Shown here piece by piece: positions 28,901 to 37,225 of a stretch of 64,000 nucleotides of DNA. Where the stretch lies: assembly GCA_011389885.1 (NCBI GenBank), contig JAABTK010000003.1, forward strand, positions 19,748-83,747, written 5' to 3'. The notes beneath the pieces were generated by a model. That model was not told the DNA's origin. It did no database searches and saw nothing but the letters and a program-made list of their open reading frames with translations. The first letter of the stretch is position 1, and each line of letters starts with the position of its first letter. The DNA is from Gammaproteobacteria bacterium (GTDB lineage: Bacteria > Pseudomonadota > Gammaproteobacteria > Chromatiales > Chromatiaceae). Both the position numbers and the translations under genes were made by a program.

Positions 28901-29685
28901 ACCCGCGCCGCGTAATCGCCCGCAGCCAGTTTGCTGGCGCCCCGATGCAGCAAATGCACCTTGCGCACCGCCAGCCGCTGCACCAATAACCCGCCCGTAA
29001 TCAGGAGCAGCAGGTAGATCAGGCCATGATTGAGCGCGGACCGCCGCCACTGCGCCAGCGCACGCCCCTGTATCGGCGCCGCGGGAAGTCGGATGCTGAG
29101 CACCCCGTAAAGATCGCCGGCCTGGAGGTCGAAGGCGGTGTCATAACCCGCGCGAATGGCCGGCGGGGCCTGTTCACGGGGGCCATGGCAACCCAAGCAG
29201 TAGGTTTCCACCCAAATGGGCCTGGCGTATTGAAAATACTCGGCGCCATCAGGCCCGCGCCGCCGGTGCATCCATTCCGCCGCCTCGGGGTGGTGTTCGA
29301 AATACCGAATGGCTTCGCCTTCCGCCGCCTCCGCACGATGATCCGGGTTGCGCGGGAGGCGGGCCACGTTGGCGAACGCGATCCCGGATGGAGTCCAATG
29401 CTCGAGGTCTTGGGAGATGCGACTCAGGGCATGGGCGGGCAGAAACCCGAGGGTGCGCTCGTCGAGCGGCAGGCCGCTGTCAATGAACTGTTGATGGTAG
29501 ATGCGGCGGGTGGCCATTAGCACGCCGTAGAGGGTTTGCGCATCCTGCCGCGCCTCTGCGGTCACGCTGTGGCGGATGCTGCGGTAGTGAACCGTCTCCA
29601 GTAATAGAAAGCCGAACAGCGTCACCAGGCCGACACCGAGCCAGATCTTGAGCTGTAGTCGCGATCCGATCCAGCGCATGCTCAA
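25942..29685 (-). CDS. Membrane heme-motif sensor with four PAS, GGDEF and EAL domains
   Basis: A 1247-aa inner-membrane c-di-GMP protein. One helix at about 12-32 and another at 219-238 enclose a periplasmic domain with a CLGCH heme-binding motif (C163, C166, H167), of the DUF3365/Tll0287-like kind, suggesting redox or ligand sensing. A HAMP (about 240-290) leads to four PAS domains (about 293-405, 415-535, 545-662, 675-798). The last PAS has three cysteines, C722, C733 and C740, in a CX10CX6C pattern. GGDEF is intact at 896-900 with I-site REED (887-890); EAL is canonical (EALIRW, E1024) with DDFGTGYSSL. It is the last gene of an operon with ABM, an iron alcohol dehydrogenase and an MbcA-like protein. 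Confidence 0.92.
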   Translation of the reverse strand: MSMRWIGSRLQLKIWLGVGLVTLFGFLLLETVHYRSIRHSVTAEARQDAQTLYGVLMATRRIYHQQFIDSGLPLDERTLGFLPAHALSRISQDLEHWTPSGIAFANVARLPRNPDHRAEAAEGEAIRYFEHHPEAAEWMHRRRGPDGAEYFQYARPIWVETYCLGCHGPREQAPPAIRAGYDTAFDLQAGDLYGVLSIRLPAAPIQGRALAQWRRSALNHGLIYLLLLITGGLLVQRLAVRKVHLLHRGASKLAAGDYAARVELGGEDELASLAGVFNRLAERIGLRDRRLQDAQSYAQMGLFSFDPLSRTVTWAEESQRQFGLGECRSVDLHTHLDWIHPEDRTAVQAAIESSLRGGLEHNLDYRFRPPQGPQRWVNCRARPIRDADGKLLRLEGFLQDITQRKAVEASLRASEERFALAMRGAHDGLFDWDLKAQSIYYSPGWKSMLGYAEDELEDRLDTWERLVAPEDMQRSWRMLRDYAAGQRDDFSTEFRMRHKHGHWVDILSRAYMVRDDAGEPSRIVGTHTDISERKRAQQQIEAERNRARHYLDIAGVILIALDRQGAVQLINRKGCEILGLTEGEIIGRDWFSAFLPPEALGQVREVFASLMAGAVAAVEHIEGDIVTAQGERRTIAWRNSVIHDADGAAISGILSSGEDVTERNRALQAARDERSFLQHVIDGIEDPILVIGPQYQVLRMNRAAREKALAVNGASGAQALQCYALAHQKDAPCRAPDTPCPRDQVLREGRSVRLLHKPPLRDADGPERRRTFEVAASPLLDDQGRIAAMIEVSRDITEYLSLLDELKERELSYAYLAQHDALTGLPNRILLADRLTQALNAARRRAGRAALLLVDLDGFKHINDSFDHGFGDQVLQQVAQRFKDLLREEDTIARMGGDEFALILPQVQVSEYASLVARKLLAALEAPFEVRTQRVFVGASIGIGIFPEHGGRVDDLIRNADAAMYQAKAGGRNTFRYYSAEMTDRAFERVQLEASLRSALERDELVLYYQPQFDIASRRVTGFEALIRWRHPEQGLISPLRFIPLAEESGLIVPMGEWILRQACTRLKTLKAAGLAGEEALMCVNLSPKQFDQPDLAARVKAIIEDTGIAPSTLELEITESAMMNEPEESAAVLRGLREIGVKVAIDDFGTGYSSLSYLKLLPFTKLKIDQSFVSDIPGDLNDVAITQAIIALGNSLSLEILAEGVETEEQRQFLEREGCTTGQGHVFARALPVDELEAFLRRQKAD

Positions 29686-29703
29686 TACCCCCGGGGGCGG
29701 CCG

Positions 29704-30006
29704 CTAACGCAGCCGTTGCAGGTCGTCGTCCACGAAGGCCTCCACCGCCTCCAAACCCGCTAGGCCGCGTTCGCAAACCGACTCCACCGGGCTTTGGCCG
29801 GCCAGGAAGGGCGTCGGGGTAGTGGGCCAGAGGTCGGCCATTAGCGCGTTGTGCGGCAGCAGCAGGTGCAGCTTGGCGTCCAGCGCGAGGAAGCGCGGGA
29901 AGTGTTCCGAACCCAGCGCGAGCAGGGCCCGGCGTTGCTTGCGCTCCACCTGCCAGCGGTCCAGCAGCCGCTCCATCATTAGCCGATAATCCGCCGCTTC
30001 AGCCAT
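29704..30006 (-). CDS. MbcA/ParS/Xre-type toxin-binding domain (DUF2384) protein
   Basis: A 100-aa protein. The C-terminal 40 residues (LWPTTPTPFLAGQSPVESVC and a following ...GLAGLEAVEAFVDDD) match the DUF2384 fold of MbcA/ParS antitoxins, in which the pattern is W..tPn..f.GqsPle...G. The N-terminal helical part (MMERLLDRWQVERKQRRALL) fits the same family. These normally neutralise RES-domain toxins, but no RES gene is adjacent; it lies between the alcohol dehydrogenase (8-bp overlap) and the c-di-GMP gene (18-bp gap). A non-antitoxin role in this operon is therefore plausible. ATG 30006 is preferred over GTG 30009. Confidence 0.6.
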   Translation of the reverse strand: MAEAADYRLMMERLLDRWQVERKQRRALLALGSEHFPRFLALDAKLHLLLPHNALMADLWPTTPTPFLAGQSPVESVCERGLAGLEAVEAFVDDDLQRLR

Positions 30007-31207
30007 CACGCCCCCCGGCTGCGGGGCTCAGGCGGCGTTGCAGCAGCTCGGCCAACTCCTGGTCTTCCAGCACCAGGGGGTTGGTCTGCATGCTACTGCC
30101 GCGGCTATTGGCCACTACCTTGGGGATGTCGGCCGCACCCATGCCGTAGGCGTCGAGCCGGGGCAGCTCCAGGCGCGCGGTCCAGTCGCGCAGGGTCTCC
30201 ACCAGGCGCCCTAACGCGACCTCCGGTTGCAAGTGCGGATCCGCGGCCAGCAGCTTGCCGATTGCGGCGTACTTGCCGAGGGCTGGGCTGTGCGGGGCGC
30301 GGGCGCTGAGGGCGGCGATGTTGATCGCCGTCGCCTCGGCCAACAGGGTGCCGCACACCACGCCGTGGGGGATGGGGAAAAACGCCCCCAGCGGCGAGGC
30401 CAGGCCATGCACCGAGCCCAGTCCGGTCTGCGCCAGGCAGATGCCCGATTGCAACGAGCCGTAGGCGATGCGCGCCCGGCCCGCGGCGTCGCCGGCGAGG
30501 GCCTGAAAGAAGCCGTCGCGAAAGGCCTGCATGCCGGACCAGGCCAGGGCGTCGGTCATTGGGTTGCTGCGCAGGGAGACATAGGACTCCAGCAACTGGG
30601 TGAAGGCGTCCATGCCCTGGGCGGCCATTAGCTGGGCCGGGCAGTCGGCCAGCAACTCGGGATCGATCAACGCCACCCGCGCCACCAGTTCGTCGTGGCG
30701 AAAGGACTTTTTGTAGCCTTCGGGGCCGCGCTCGCTGAGCACCGCGTTTTTGGTGGCCTCGCTGCCGGTGCCGGCGGTGGTGGGCACGGCAATAAAGGGC
30801 AGCGCCGGACCCCGGTACGGCAGGCCCCGTCCCACCCCTTCCAGGTGGTCGAGCACCGAGGTCTGCACCGGCAGCAGGCCGGCCACGGCCTTGGCCGCAT
30901 CCAGTACGCTGCCGCCGCCGATGCCCAGCACCAATTCGGGCCTCCAGGCGCGGTGGCGCGCGGTGACCGCGTCGGCCAGGGCCGGCGAGGGCTCGTCCTC
31001 AATCCGCTCGTGCCGCCACTCAATGCCGTGCGCCGCCAAGCCCTCGGTCAGGCGCGCCCAGTGCGAGGATTGGCAAAAAGACGCGCCGCCGGTCAGAATC
31101 AAGGCGCGGCGACCGAAGCGGGCCGCCTGCGCGGGCAGCTCGGCGATACGGCCCGCACCGAACAGGATCTGCGGTAAGCGGGCGATGGCGAAGGGTTCGA
31201 GATCCAT
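29999..31207 (-). CDS. Iron-containing alcohol dehydrogenase
   Basis: A 402-aa group III alcohol dehydrogenase, NAD(P)-dependent. The nucleotide-binding motif is LGIGGGSVLDAAKAVAG and the cofactor loop AVPTTAGTGSEATKNAV. Metal ligands are apparent in MAAQGMDAFTQLLESYVS, in SVHGLASPLG and in PIPHGVVCG. ATG 31207 (MDLEPFAIARLPQ) is chosen because it matches the family N terminus; the longer open frame upstream is a shadow of the ABM gene. It begins 8 bp after the ABM gene, so both probably act on the same carbonyl or alcohol substrate, which is unknown. Confidence 0.92.
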   Translation of the reverse strand: MDLEPFAIARLPQILFGAGRIAELPAQAARFGRRALILTGGASFCQSSHWARLTEGLAAHGIEWRHERIEDEPSPALADAVTARHRAWRPELVLGIGGGSVLDAAKAVAGLLPVQTSVLDHLEGVGRGLPYRGPALPFIAVPTTAGTGSEATKNAVLSERGPEGYKKSFRHDELVARVALIDPELLADCPAQLMAAQGMDAFTQLLESYVSLRSNPMTDALAWSGMQAFRDGFFQALAGDAAGRARIAYGSLQSGICLAQTGLGSVHGLASPLGAFFPIPHGVVCGTLLAEATAINIAALSARAPHSPALGKYAAIGKLLAADPHLQPEVALGRLVETLRDWTARLELPRLDAYGMGAADIPKVVANSRGSSMQTNPLVLEDQELAELLQRRLSPAAGGRDG

Positions 31208-31215
31208 AATGCGCC

Positions 31216-31512
31216 TCAAATTCGGGGGTAGAGGCCGTGATAGCACACGCCTTCGCGCGGCGCGGCCATCATCTCGGCCACCTCTTCCCGCCATTTCAGA
31301 TAGTGCTCGGTTGCCTTGTGGGCCTTGGCCTCGGCCTCGTCGGCATAGGCCTCGTAGAGGATGAAGCGGCCGGGTTGCTCGGGGTCTTGCAATACGTCGA
31401 AGCGGCAGTTGCCCTCTTCGAGCACCGAGTTTTCGTGATTGCGGCGGGTGGCCTCGATGAAGGCCTCCACCGCGTCGGGTTTGACCTGGACATGGACCAA
31501 GGTGACGTGCAT
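31216..31512 (-). CDS. Antibiotic biosynthesis monooxygenase (ABM) domain protein
   Basis: A 98-aa ferredoxin-like-fold protein: MHVTLVHVQVKPDAVEAFIE, then HENSVLEEGNCRFDVLQDPE and FILYEAYADEAEAKAH, the typical ABM/YgiN/LsrG pattern. Relatives are cofactor-free quinol monooxygenases or the isomerase LsrG that acts on phosphorylated autoinducer-2. ATG 31512 has a strong AGGAGG site. It is the first gene of the operon with the iron alcohol dehydrogenase, so a shared small-molecule oxidation is likely. Catalytic residues vary in this family, so the reaction cannot be stated. Confidence 0.85.
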   Translation of the reverse strand: MHVTLVHVQVKPDAVEAFIEATRRNHENSVLEEGNCRFDVLQDPEQPGRFILYEAYADEAEAKAHKATEHYLKWREEVAEMMAAPREGVCYHGLYPRI

Positions 31513-31693
31513 GACGGCCTCCTGAACGGCTAGGTGGGTGGACGAGATTCTGTGACAAGGATCACATTTAACGGTTCGAGTATGAATCATCCAGCGGCCG
31601 AACGCACCTCCGACTGCGGGCCCGTAACACTGCGCCCCCTGCGTTCCTCAGTGGCGCGGTTTCCGGTATTCGAGCGCAGGCGCATGCGGCCCT

Positions 31694-32080
31694 TCAGCCG
31701 CCGAGGTCCATCACCCCGTCCATCTCCACCCCGGCGCCCTTGGGCAGGGCGGCCACGCCGATGGCGGCGCGGGCGGGGTAGGGTTCGGTGAAATACTCGG
31801 CCATGATTTGGTTCACCAGCGGGAAGTGGCTGAGGTCGGTGAGGAAGATGTTGAGCTTGACCAGGTCCTGCAACTCGCCGCCGGCGGCGCGCGCCACCGC
31901 GGTGAGGTTGTCGAAGACGCGCCGGATTTGCGCCTCCATATCGCCGTCGGCCAGCTCCATGGTCTCGGGGATCAGTGGAATCTGGCCGGAGAGGTAGACC
32001 GTGCGGCCGACCTTAATGGCCTGGGAATAGGTGCCGATGGCCTGCGGGGCCTGGTCGGTGCGGATGATTTCACGCGGCAT
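31694..32080 (-). CDS. ridA: RidA family protein (enamine/imine deaminase)
   Basis: A 128-aa member of the RidA/YjgF family, which hydrolyses reactive 2-aminoacrylate and related imines. Family features are [20 protein letters not shown] near the N terminus, the catalytic arginine in [20 protein letters not shown], and the C-terminal glutamate of that motif. ATG 32080 follows AGGAGAA. In many gammaproteobacteria ridA is linked to spoT, which is the next gene upstream here across a repeat-filled gap. The stop lies close to a degenerate CGCCTGCGCTCGAATACCGG repeat end. Confidence 0.93.
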   Translation of the reverse strand: MPREIIRTDQAPQAIGTYSQAIKVGRTVYLSGQIPLIPETMELADGDMEAQIRRVFDNLTAVARAAGGELQDLVKLNIFLTDLSHFPLVNQIMAEYFTEPYPARAAIGVAALPKGAGVEMDGVMDLGG

Positions 32081-32463
32081 CTGGGGTTCTCCTGCTTTCG
32101 ATAAGGTTAGGCGAGAAGATAACACGACTTTGGAGGCCTTGCGATCATCGAAGCAGGTTCGAAGGCCTTAGGGCTGTCTTTGCACGACGGTATAGAACCG
32201 AGGCAACGGCTGTTGGGAATGCGGTTGGTGGTTGGTGGTTGTTGGTTGGTGGTTAGGTGAGCGAAGCCCCGACCGCCATAACCACCCCCATCGGAGGTCG
32301 AGGCTTTAGCCGGGGCGAACGACGCCCCAAGCCGGGCCAAGGCCTCGACCTCCAAAGGGCGCCCGACAGGCCCCTCCGCGCTGGAGCATAACCAAGCAAA
32401 ACGGCCTCCGCACCCTCTGCGGCCCTCTGCGCCCTTTGCGTTCCTAAAACCGCTAAAACCGCG
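32081..32463. repeat. Gene-free repeat region between ridA and spoT
   Basis: It contains 7-bp-like GGTTGGT units near 32220-32258, then a copy of the element ending in GTGAGCGAAGCCCC and GGTCGAGGCTTTAGCCGG (to about 32355). Near 32400-32464 there is a run of CCCTCTGCGG/CCCTTTGCGTTCCTAAAA units that ends in the CTAG forming the spoT stop. No gene is visible in either strand. Confidence 0.7.
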
Positions 32464-34623
32464 CTAGCGCAACACCCGCCCGATTCGCATCACCTCGGGC
32501 ACGGCGCGCAGTCCGCGCATGATTTGGGCCAAATGGCGGCGGCCGCGCACCGAGAGGGTGAACAGCAGGGTGGTGCTGAGGCCGTCTTTTTCGTCTACTA
32601 CCACGTTTTCGATGTTGGATTCCACGTCCGCGATATGGGAGGCGAGGCTCGCCAGTACGCCGCGCTTGTTGCTCACCGCCACCCGAATTTCGGTGGTGAA
32701 CTCGCCCTCCGGCTCGGTCTCCCAACGCACATCCAGCCACTCCTCGCCCTTTTTGTGCGATACCGGGATGTTGCGGCAGTCCTGGCGATGCACCACCACC
32801 CCCTGTCCGGGGCTGAAAAAGGCCAAAATCTCGTCCCCCGGGATGGGCTTGCAGCACTTGGAGAGCTTGACCGCCATGCCCTCGGTGCCCCGAATCACCA
32901 GCGGGGGCACCTTGGCCCCCGTATCGGCGCCCTTTTCGGCGATCTGCTTGGCCACCAGCAGGGGCATGCGGTTACCTAGCCCTACCTGTTCGAGCAAGTC
33001 ATCGGTGCTGGCGACATGGAACGCCTCCAGCACCACGTCCATGCGCGGGCCTTCCAATTCCTCCGGCGACTGATTCAGCGCGCGCAGGGCCTTGACCACC
33101 AGGCGCCGGCCCAGCTCCACCGCATCCCGGTGTTGCAGGTTTTTCAGATGCGCCCGGATCTTGGTGCGGGACTTGCCCGAGACCACGAAATCCAGCCAGC
33201 CTGGATTGGGGTGGGCGTCCTCCTTGGTAATCACGTCCACGGTCTGGCCGTTGTATAGCCGGGTGCGCAAGGGCACGAAACGGCGTTCCACCATTGCCGC
33301 CACGCAGCGGTCGCCCACGTCCGAATGCACCGCATAGGCGAAATCGATCACCGTGGCCCCCTTGGGCAGCACCTTAATCTCTCCGCGCGGGGTGAATACA
33401 TAGACCTCGTCGGGGAAGATGTCGATTTTGACGTTTTCCAGGAACTCGATGGAATTGCCCGCGCCCTGCTGCATCTCCAGCAGGTCCTTAATCCAGTCGT
33501 TGGCCCCGCCGTGGACCAGCTTGTCCTCGCGGCGGCTCTCCTTGTACAGCCAGTGAGCGGCCACCCCGTACTTGGCCACTCGGTCCATGGCCCGGGTGCG
33601 GATTTGGATTTCAATCGGGTTGCCCTGGGGGCCGAACAACACCGTATGCAGGGATTGATAGCCGTTGGACTTGGGGATCGCGATATAGTCCTTGAACCGC
33701 CCGGGCATGGGCTTATACAGGCTGTGCATCATGCCGAGGGCGCGGTAGCAGTTGTCGGCCTTGTCCACCACCACGCGAAAGCCGAACATGTCCACCACCT
33801 CGGAGAAGGGTCGGCTCTTTTCCCGCATTTTTTGAAAAATGCTATACAGGTGCTTCTCGCGCCCCTCCACCGTGCCGTCGATGCCCTCCTGCTGCATGCG
33901 CCGGGCGATGGCCATCTCCACGTTGCTCACCAATTCCCGGTTGTGCTGCATGGCCTTGCGCACCGCCTCCTTGAGCACCCGGTAACGCATCGGCCAGGCA
34001 TAGGAGAAGCCCAATTCCTCCAGCTCCAAGCGGACGTGATGGATGCCCAGGCGGTTGGCGATGGGGGCGTAGATCTCCAGGGTTTCGCGGGCGATGCGGC
34101 GCTGCTTTTCGGCCCGCATCGCGTCCAGGGTGTTCATGTTGTGCAGGCGGTCGGCGAGCTTGATCAGGATCACCCGCATGTCCCGCGTCATCGCCAACAG
34201 CATTTTGCGAAAATTGGCCGCCTGGGCCTCGGCGTGGGAGGAGAAGTCGATTTGGGTCAGCTTGCTGACCCCGTCCACCAACTCCGCCACCTCCTCCCCG
34301 AACTCGGCCGCCAATTGCTCTTTAGAGACCCCGGTGTCTTCGATCACATCATGCAGCACCGCCGCCATTAGGCAGCTTGCGTCCATGCGCATGCTCGCCA
34401 GCAGCCGGGCGACCGCCACCGGATGGCAGATATAGGGCTCGCCGCTCTTGCGCTGTTGGCCCTCGTGGGCCTCGGCCCCGTAAAGATAGGCCCGATAGAC
34501 CTCGCGGATCTGCGACGGATCCAAGTAGCTTTCGAGTTCGGCGCAAAGATTGGGAATGCCGTAACTCAGCTGCTCCTGATCGTCGGGATCGAACAGCGCC
34601 GACAGCGGGACCGAAGAATCCAT
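32464..34623 (-). CDS. spoT: Bifunctional (p)ppGpp synthetase/hydrolase
   Basis: Stringent-response enzyme, 719 aa, similar to E. coli SpoT (702). The HD hydrolase domain has H67 and H91-D92 (VLHDVIEDTG). The synthetase domain contains KPMPGRFKDYIAIPKSNGYQ and IEIQIRTRAMDRVAKYGVAA. A TGS domain (VYVFTPRGEIKVLPKGATVI) and a C-terminal ACT domain (IRVAVSNKRGVLASLASHIA) follow. Both active sites look intact. rpoZ lies 74 bp upstream, the conserved gammaproteobacterial order. The stop is a TAG lying in CTAG at a repeat boundary. Confidence 0.96.
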   Translation of the reverse strand: MDSSVPLSALFDPDDQEQLSYGIPNLCAELESYLDPSQIREVYRAYLYGAEAHEGQQRKSGEPYICHPVAVARLLASMRMDASCLMAAVLHDVIEDTGVSKEQLAAEFGEEVAELVDGVSKLTQIDFSSHAEAQAANFRKMLLAMTRDMRVILIKLADRLHNMNTLDAMRAEKQRRIARETLEIYAPIANRLGIHHVRLELEELGFSYAWPMRYRVLKEAVRKAMQHNRELVSNVEMAIARRMQQEGIDGTVEGREKHLYSIFQKMREKSRPFSEVVDMFGFRVVVDKADNCYRALGMMHSLYKPMPGRFKDYIAIPKSNGYQSLHTVLFGPQGNPIEIQIRTRAMDRVAKYGVAAHWLYKESRREDKLVHGGANDWIKDLLEMQQGAGNSIEFLENVKIDIFPDEVYVFTPRGEIKVLPKGATVIDFAYAVHSDVGDRCVAAMVERRFVPLRTRLYNGQTVDVITKEDAHPNPGWLDFVVSGKSRTKIRAHLKNLQHRDAVELGRRLVVKALRALNQSPEELEGPRMDVVLEAFHVASTDDLLEQVGLGNRMPLLVAKQIAEKGADTGAKVPPLVIRGTEGMAVKLSKCCKPIPGDEILAFFSPGQGVVVHRQDCRNIPVSHKKGEEWLDVRWETEPEGEFTTEIRVAVSNKRGVLASLASHIADVESNIENVVVDEKDGLSTTLLFTLSVRGRRHLAQIMRGLRAVPEVMRIGRVLR

Positions 34624-34697
34624 AAGCCGAGCCTTATGCTCGAACAGATTCGGCTGAATGCGCGCAGGAGAGGGGGCAGCGCCGCTCGCCGCGCAGC

Positions 34698-34970
34698 TCA
34701 GGAGTCGGTACGCGGCTCATCGAGTGCCGGCGCCTCCGGGTCCACCAATATCTCGGGTTCGGCCACCTGCTCGGGGGGGCGCAGCGTCTCGTTGTCCACC
34801 AGGCCCGAGGCGATCTCGCGCAGGGCCACCACGGTGGGCTTGTCACTGCGCCATTCCACCAGCGGGTCCACGCCGTTGCTGAGCTGGCGCGCGCGCTTGG
34901 TGGCCAGCATGACCAAATCGAAACGGTTGTTCAGACTCCCAAGGCAATCTTCCACGGTAATTCGTGCCAT
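34698..34970 (-). CDS. rpoZ: DNA-directed RNA polymerase omega subunit
   Basis: A 90-aa protein starting [20 protein letters not shown], the conserved omega N terminus, with [10 protein letters not shown] and [16 protein letters not shown] 34970 is the family start. In E. coli gmk precedes rpoZ; here the upstream 560 bp is repeat DNA with no gmk, so the usual gmk-rpoZ-spoT operon is broken on that side. Confidence 0.95.
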   Translation of the reverse strand: MARITVEDCLGSLNNRFDLVMLATKRARQLSNGVDPLVEWRSDKPTVVALREIASGLVDNETLRPPEQVAEPEILVDPEAPALDEPRTDS

Positions 34971-35175
34971 TGACCAGTATCTCCAGGGTTTGAATGAGGC
35001 TTGAATGTCGCCGATCAGGATCGACGACCCGAAGGCGGCGGAACCCTTGATGATAACGGAAGGCCGAGGCGTTCGCCAAGGCCGGCGGGGCATCCAGCGG
35101 CGGCGGAACGAAAAAAAGACGCGCTCGGCGGTCCGCCATGTCCCCAAGGACCGCTATGGCGGAGATTCGCCCGCA

Positions 35176-35537
35176 GGCGTCCGAGTGCAGCCGCGTCCAA
35201 GTTTCGGAGACAACCCAGGCGCTTTCGGGACGCAGGGCGCAGGGAGAACCGCAGAGTGCGCAGAGAGGCGTTTCGATTGATAAGGATAAGCACCGCACCC
35301 GACAGCGCCGCTTCGGCGGCGGATGCAATTCGCTTGCCCGCCCCCTGCATGACTGCGGGCTCGAAGCCTGCACGCCTTGGCCCGGGCGCGTAACCGGAAA
35401 CCCGCACAGCCCGAGGGCTGTACTCCAGGCGGACAGGCATCCCGTCCTGGACGCAGGGACGATCAAGCAAAACCCCCTCAGCGCCCTCTGCGTTCCTAAA
35501 AACCGTTGTTTCCGTTATTTGAGCGCAGGCGTCCTAG
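35176..35537 (-). repeat. Long GC-rich dispersed repeat, inverted relative to the copy at 53222-53583
   Basis: From GGCGTCCGAGTGCAG through CAACCCAGGCGCTTTCGG (35211-35228), GAACCGCAGAGTGCGCAGAG, CGCGTAACCGGAAAC (35387-35401) and ACAGCCCGAGGGCTGT to CGCCTCGAGCG-like CTAG at 35537. The minus-strand outer end reads CTAGGACGCCTGCGCTCAAA, the same end as the 6548 element. The reverse complement recurs at 53222-53583 with long exact blocks. The palindrome ACAGCCCGAGGGCTGT could form a hairpin. The CTAG provides the mlaA stop. The rest of the gap, 34971-35175, shows no gene. Confidence 0.75.
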
Positions 35538-36253
35538 TAGTCGGCATCGTAATCTTCCAACGGCGGGTTGCCGTCGTAGACATCGCTGAGGCGTTTCTGC
35601 AGGTAGGCGTCTTTCAGGAACTCATAGGGGTCGAGCGCCGCTTCCTCCAGGATGCGCGAGGCGCCGAGCAGGTCCGCGCGCGTATCCACGATATTCAAGG
35701 CCTTGGCCGTCCAGCGCCAGCCGTCGGAGTCCACATAGTTCAGCGGATCCAGCCACCAGTCCCCCGCCAGCCCGAAGGCGTCGCGGCCGGAACTGGGTCC
35801 GAGCAACGGCAATACCAGGTAAGGCCCGGACTTTACGCCCCAATAGCCGAGGGTCTGCCCGAAATCTTCGCCGTACTTGGGCAGGTCCATGCCGCTGGCC
35901 ACATCGAACAATCCCGCTATGCCGAGGGTGGAGTTCACCAGCACCCGGCTGATGTCGGACGCGCCCCGCTTGACCTTGAACTGCAGCAGGTTGTTCACCG
36001 CCGAGCCCACGTCTTCCAGGTTGCCGAAGAAGTTGCTCACGCCGCGGTCCACGAACTCGGGGGCCACCTTCTTGTAGCCCTCGGCCACCGGCTTCAGCAA
36101 CGCCCTGTCTAGGGTGTCGTTGAACGTGTACATGCTGCGGTTGAAGGTCTCAAAGGGGTCCCGCGGGTCCGCAAACTCGCTGGTGGAGGCGCAACCGCCC
36201 AGCGCAATGCCGAGCATAATCCCGCCGAGAAGGCGTTTGATCCAGGTCTTCAC
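35534..36253 (-). CDS. mlaA: MlaA (VacJ) outer-membrane lipoprotein
   Basis: Component of the Mla system that removes misplaced phospholipids from the outer leaflet of the outer membrane; 239 aa. GTG 36253 begins a lipoprotein signal peptide with lipobox ALGGC (C about residue 20). Family motifs are DPFETFNRSMYTFND, the ridge region LGYWGVKSGPYLVLPLLGPS and DPLNYVD. The long open frame upstream of the GTG is a shadow of rnt. The C-terminal tail is acidic and tyrosine-rich (GNPPLEDYDADY), and its TAG stop is part of the repeat-end CTAG. mlaBCDEF are not in the window. Confidence 0.92.
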   Translation of the reverse strand: MKTWIKRLLGGIMLGIALGGCASTSEFADPRDPFETFNRSMYTFNDTLDRALLKPVAEGYKKVAPEFVDRGVSNFFGNLEDVGSAVNNLLQFKVKRGASDISRVLVNSTLGIAGLFDVASGMDLPKYGEDFGQTLGYWGVKSGPYLVLPLLGPSSGRDAFGLAGDWWLDPLNYVDSDGWRWTAKALNIVDTRADLLGASRILEEAALDPYEFLKDAYLQKRLSDVYDGNPPLEDYDADY

Positions 36254-36454
36254 GTTCAATGCTCTCGTCTTAAAAGCCCACAGGCCGCGGAGCGAATCTC
36301 CGCCGCCCGGCGGCTCGGGTGAGCCGGCCGAATGTGCTAATCTACCACTTCCGCCGCGCAAAAACAGCCGTGCAATCCACCTGCCCCAAAACCCATGCAT
36401 CATCGCGGCTCCCTGCCGAGCCGCGAATGCCGTAACCGAGGACGCCCCCAGAAC

Positions 36455-37102
36455 ATGACCGAGGAAAACTACAACCCCGCCATCGCCCGCCGTTTCCGGG
36501 GCTTCTTGCCGGTGGTGGTGGACGTGGAAACCGCGGGCTTTAACGCCGACACCGACGCCCTGCTGGAAATCGCCGCGGTGGCGGTCCGTATGGATGACGC
36601 CGGCCGGCTGTTCCCGGGCAAGACGGTCGCCGCCCATGTGGAACCCTTTCCCGGCGCCCGGCTCAACCCCGAAGCGCTGAAGTTCAACGGCATCGACCCC
36701 TTCAACCCGCTGCGCCTGGCCGTCACCGAACAGGACGCCCTGCGTCAGATCTCCACGCCGGTGCGCCACGCGATGAAGGCCAGCGGCTGCAAACGGGCCA
36801 TCCTGGTGGGGCACAACGCCTTCTTCGATCTCAGCTTCATTAACGCCGCGATCCGCCGCACCCGCTACAAACGCAGCCCCTTTCACCCCTTCAGCACCTT
36901 CGACACGGTATCCCTGGCCGGCCTCGCCTACGGCCAGACCGTGCTCGCCCGCGCCGCCCGCGCCGCCGGCATCCCCTGGAACGAAGGCGATGCCCACTCC
37001 GCCATCTACGACTGCGAAAAGACCGCCCAGCTATTCTGCTGTATCGTCAATCAATGGCAGGATCAGGCCCCAGATCTGCCCTGGATGGCCGTGCAAGGCT
37101 AA
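36455..37102 (+). CDS. rnt: Ribonuclease T
   Basis: A DEDDh 3' exoribonuclease, 215 aa, that trims tRNA and stable RNA 3' ends. Exo motifs: [10 protein letters not shown] near residue 20 (D, E), [16 protein letters not shown] (D) and [14 protein letters not shown] (H, D). ATG 36455 ([14 protein letters not shown]) gives the family N terminus. It is divergent from mlaA and convergent with the tmRNA gene, whose terminator it faces. Confidence 0.96.
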   Translation: MTEENYNPAIARRFRGFLPVVVDVETAGFNADTDALLEIAAVAVRMDDAGRLFPGKTVAAHVEPFPGARLNPEALKFNGIDPFNPLRLAVTEQDALRQISTPVRHAMKASGCKRAILVGHNAFFDLSFINAAIRRTRYKRSPFHPFSTFDTVSLAGLAYGQTVLARAARAAGIPWNEGDAHSAIYDCEKTAQLFCCIVNQWQDQAPDLPWMAVQG

Positions 37103-37168
37103 CACCGCCTCAGGCGCGCGGACCTTGGGTTTCGGGTCGCCTCCGTTCACGCTGAACAAACAAGGGCC

Positions 37169-37211
37169 AAAAAAAAGCCCGTCACCCGGAGCAGGCTCCA
37201 GAGAGACGGGC
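37169..37211 (-). terminator. Rho-independent terminator of tmRNA
   Basis: On the minus strand AGCCCGTC pairs with GACGGGCT across a 27-base loop that itself contains GGAGCCTGCTCC, followed by eight T residues. It sits 14 bp beyond the tmRNA 3' CCA. From the plus side it may also stop rnt transcripts, though the T-run there is short. Confidence 0.88.
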
Positions 37212-37225
37212 TGGTTTTGCGGTGA

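Noticed and set aside
29704..30006. Complete RES/MbcA-type toxin-antitoxin module
   Set aside because: Only the antitoxin-like domain is present; neither neighbour resembles a RES toxin.
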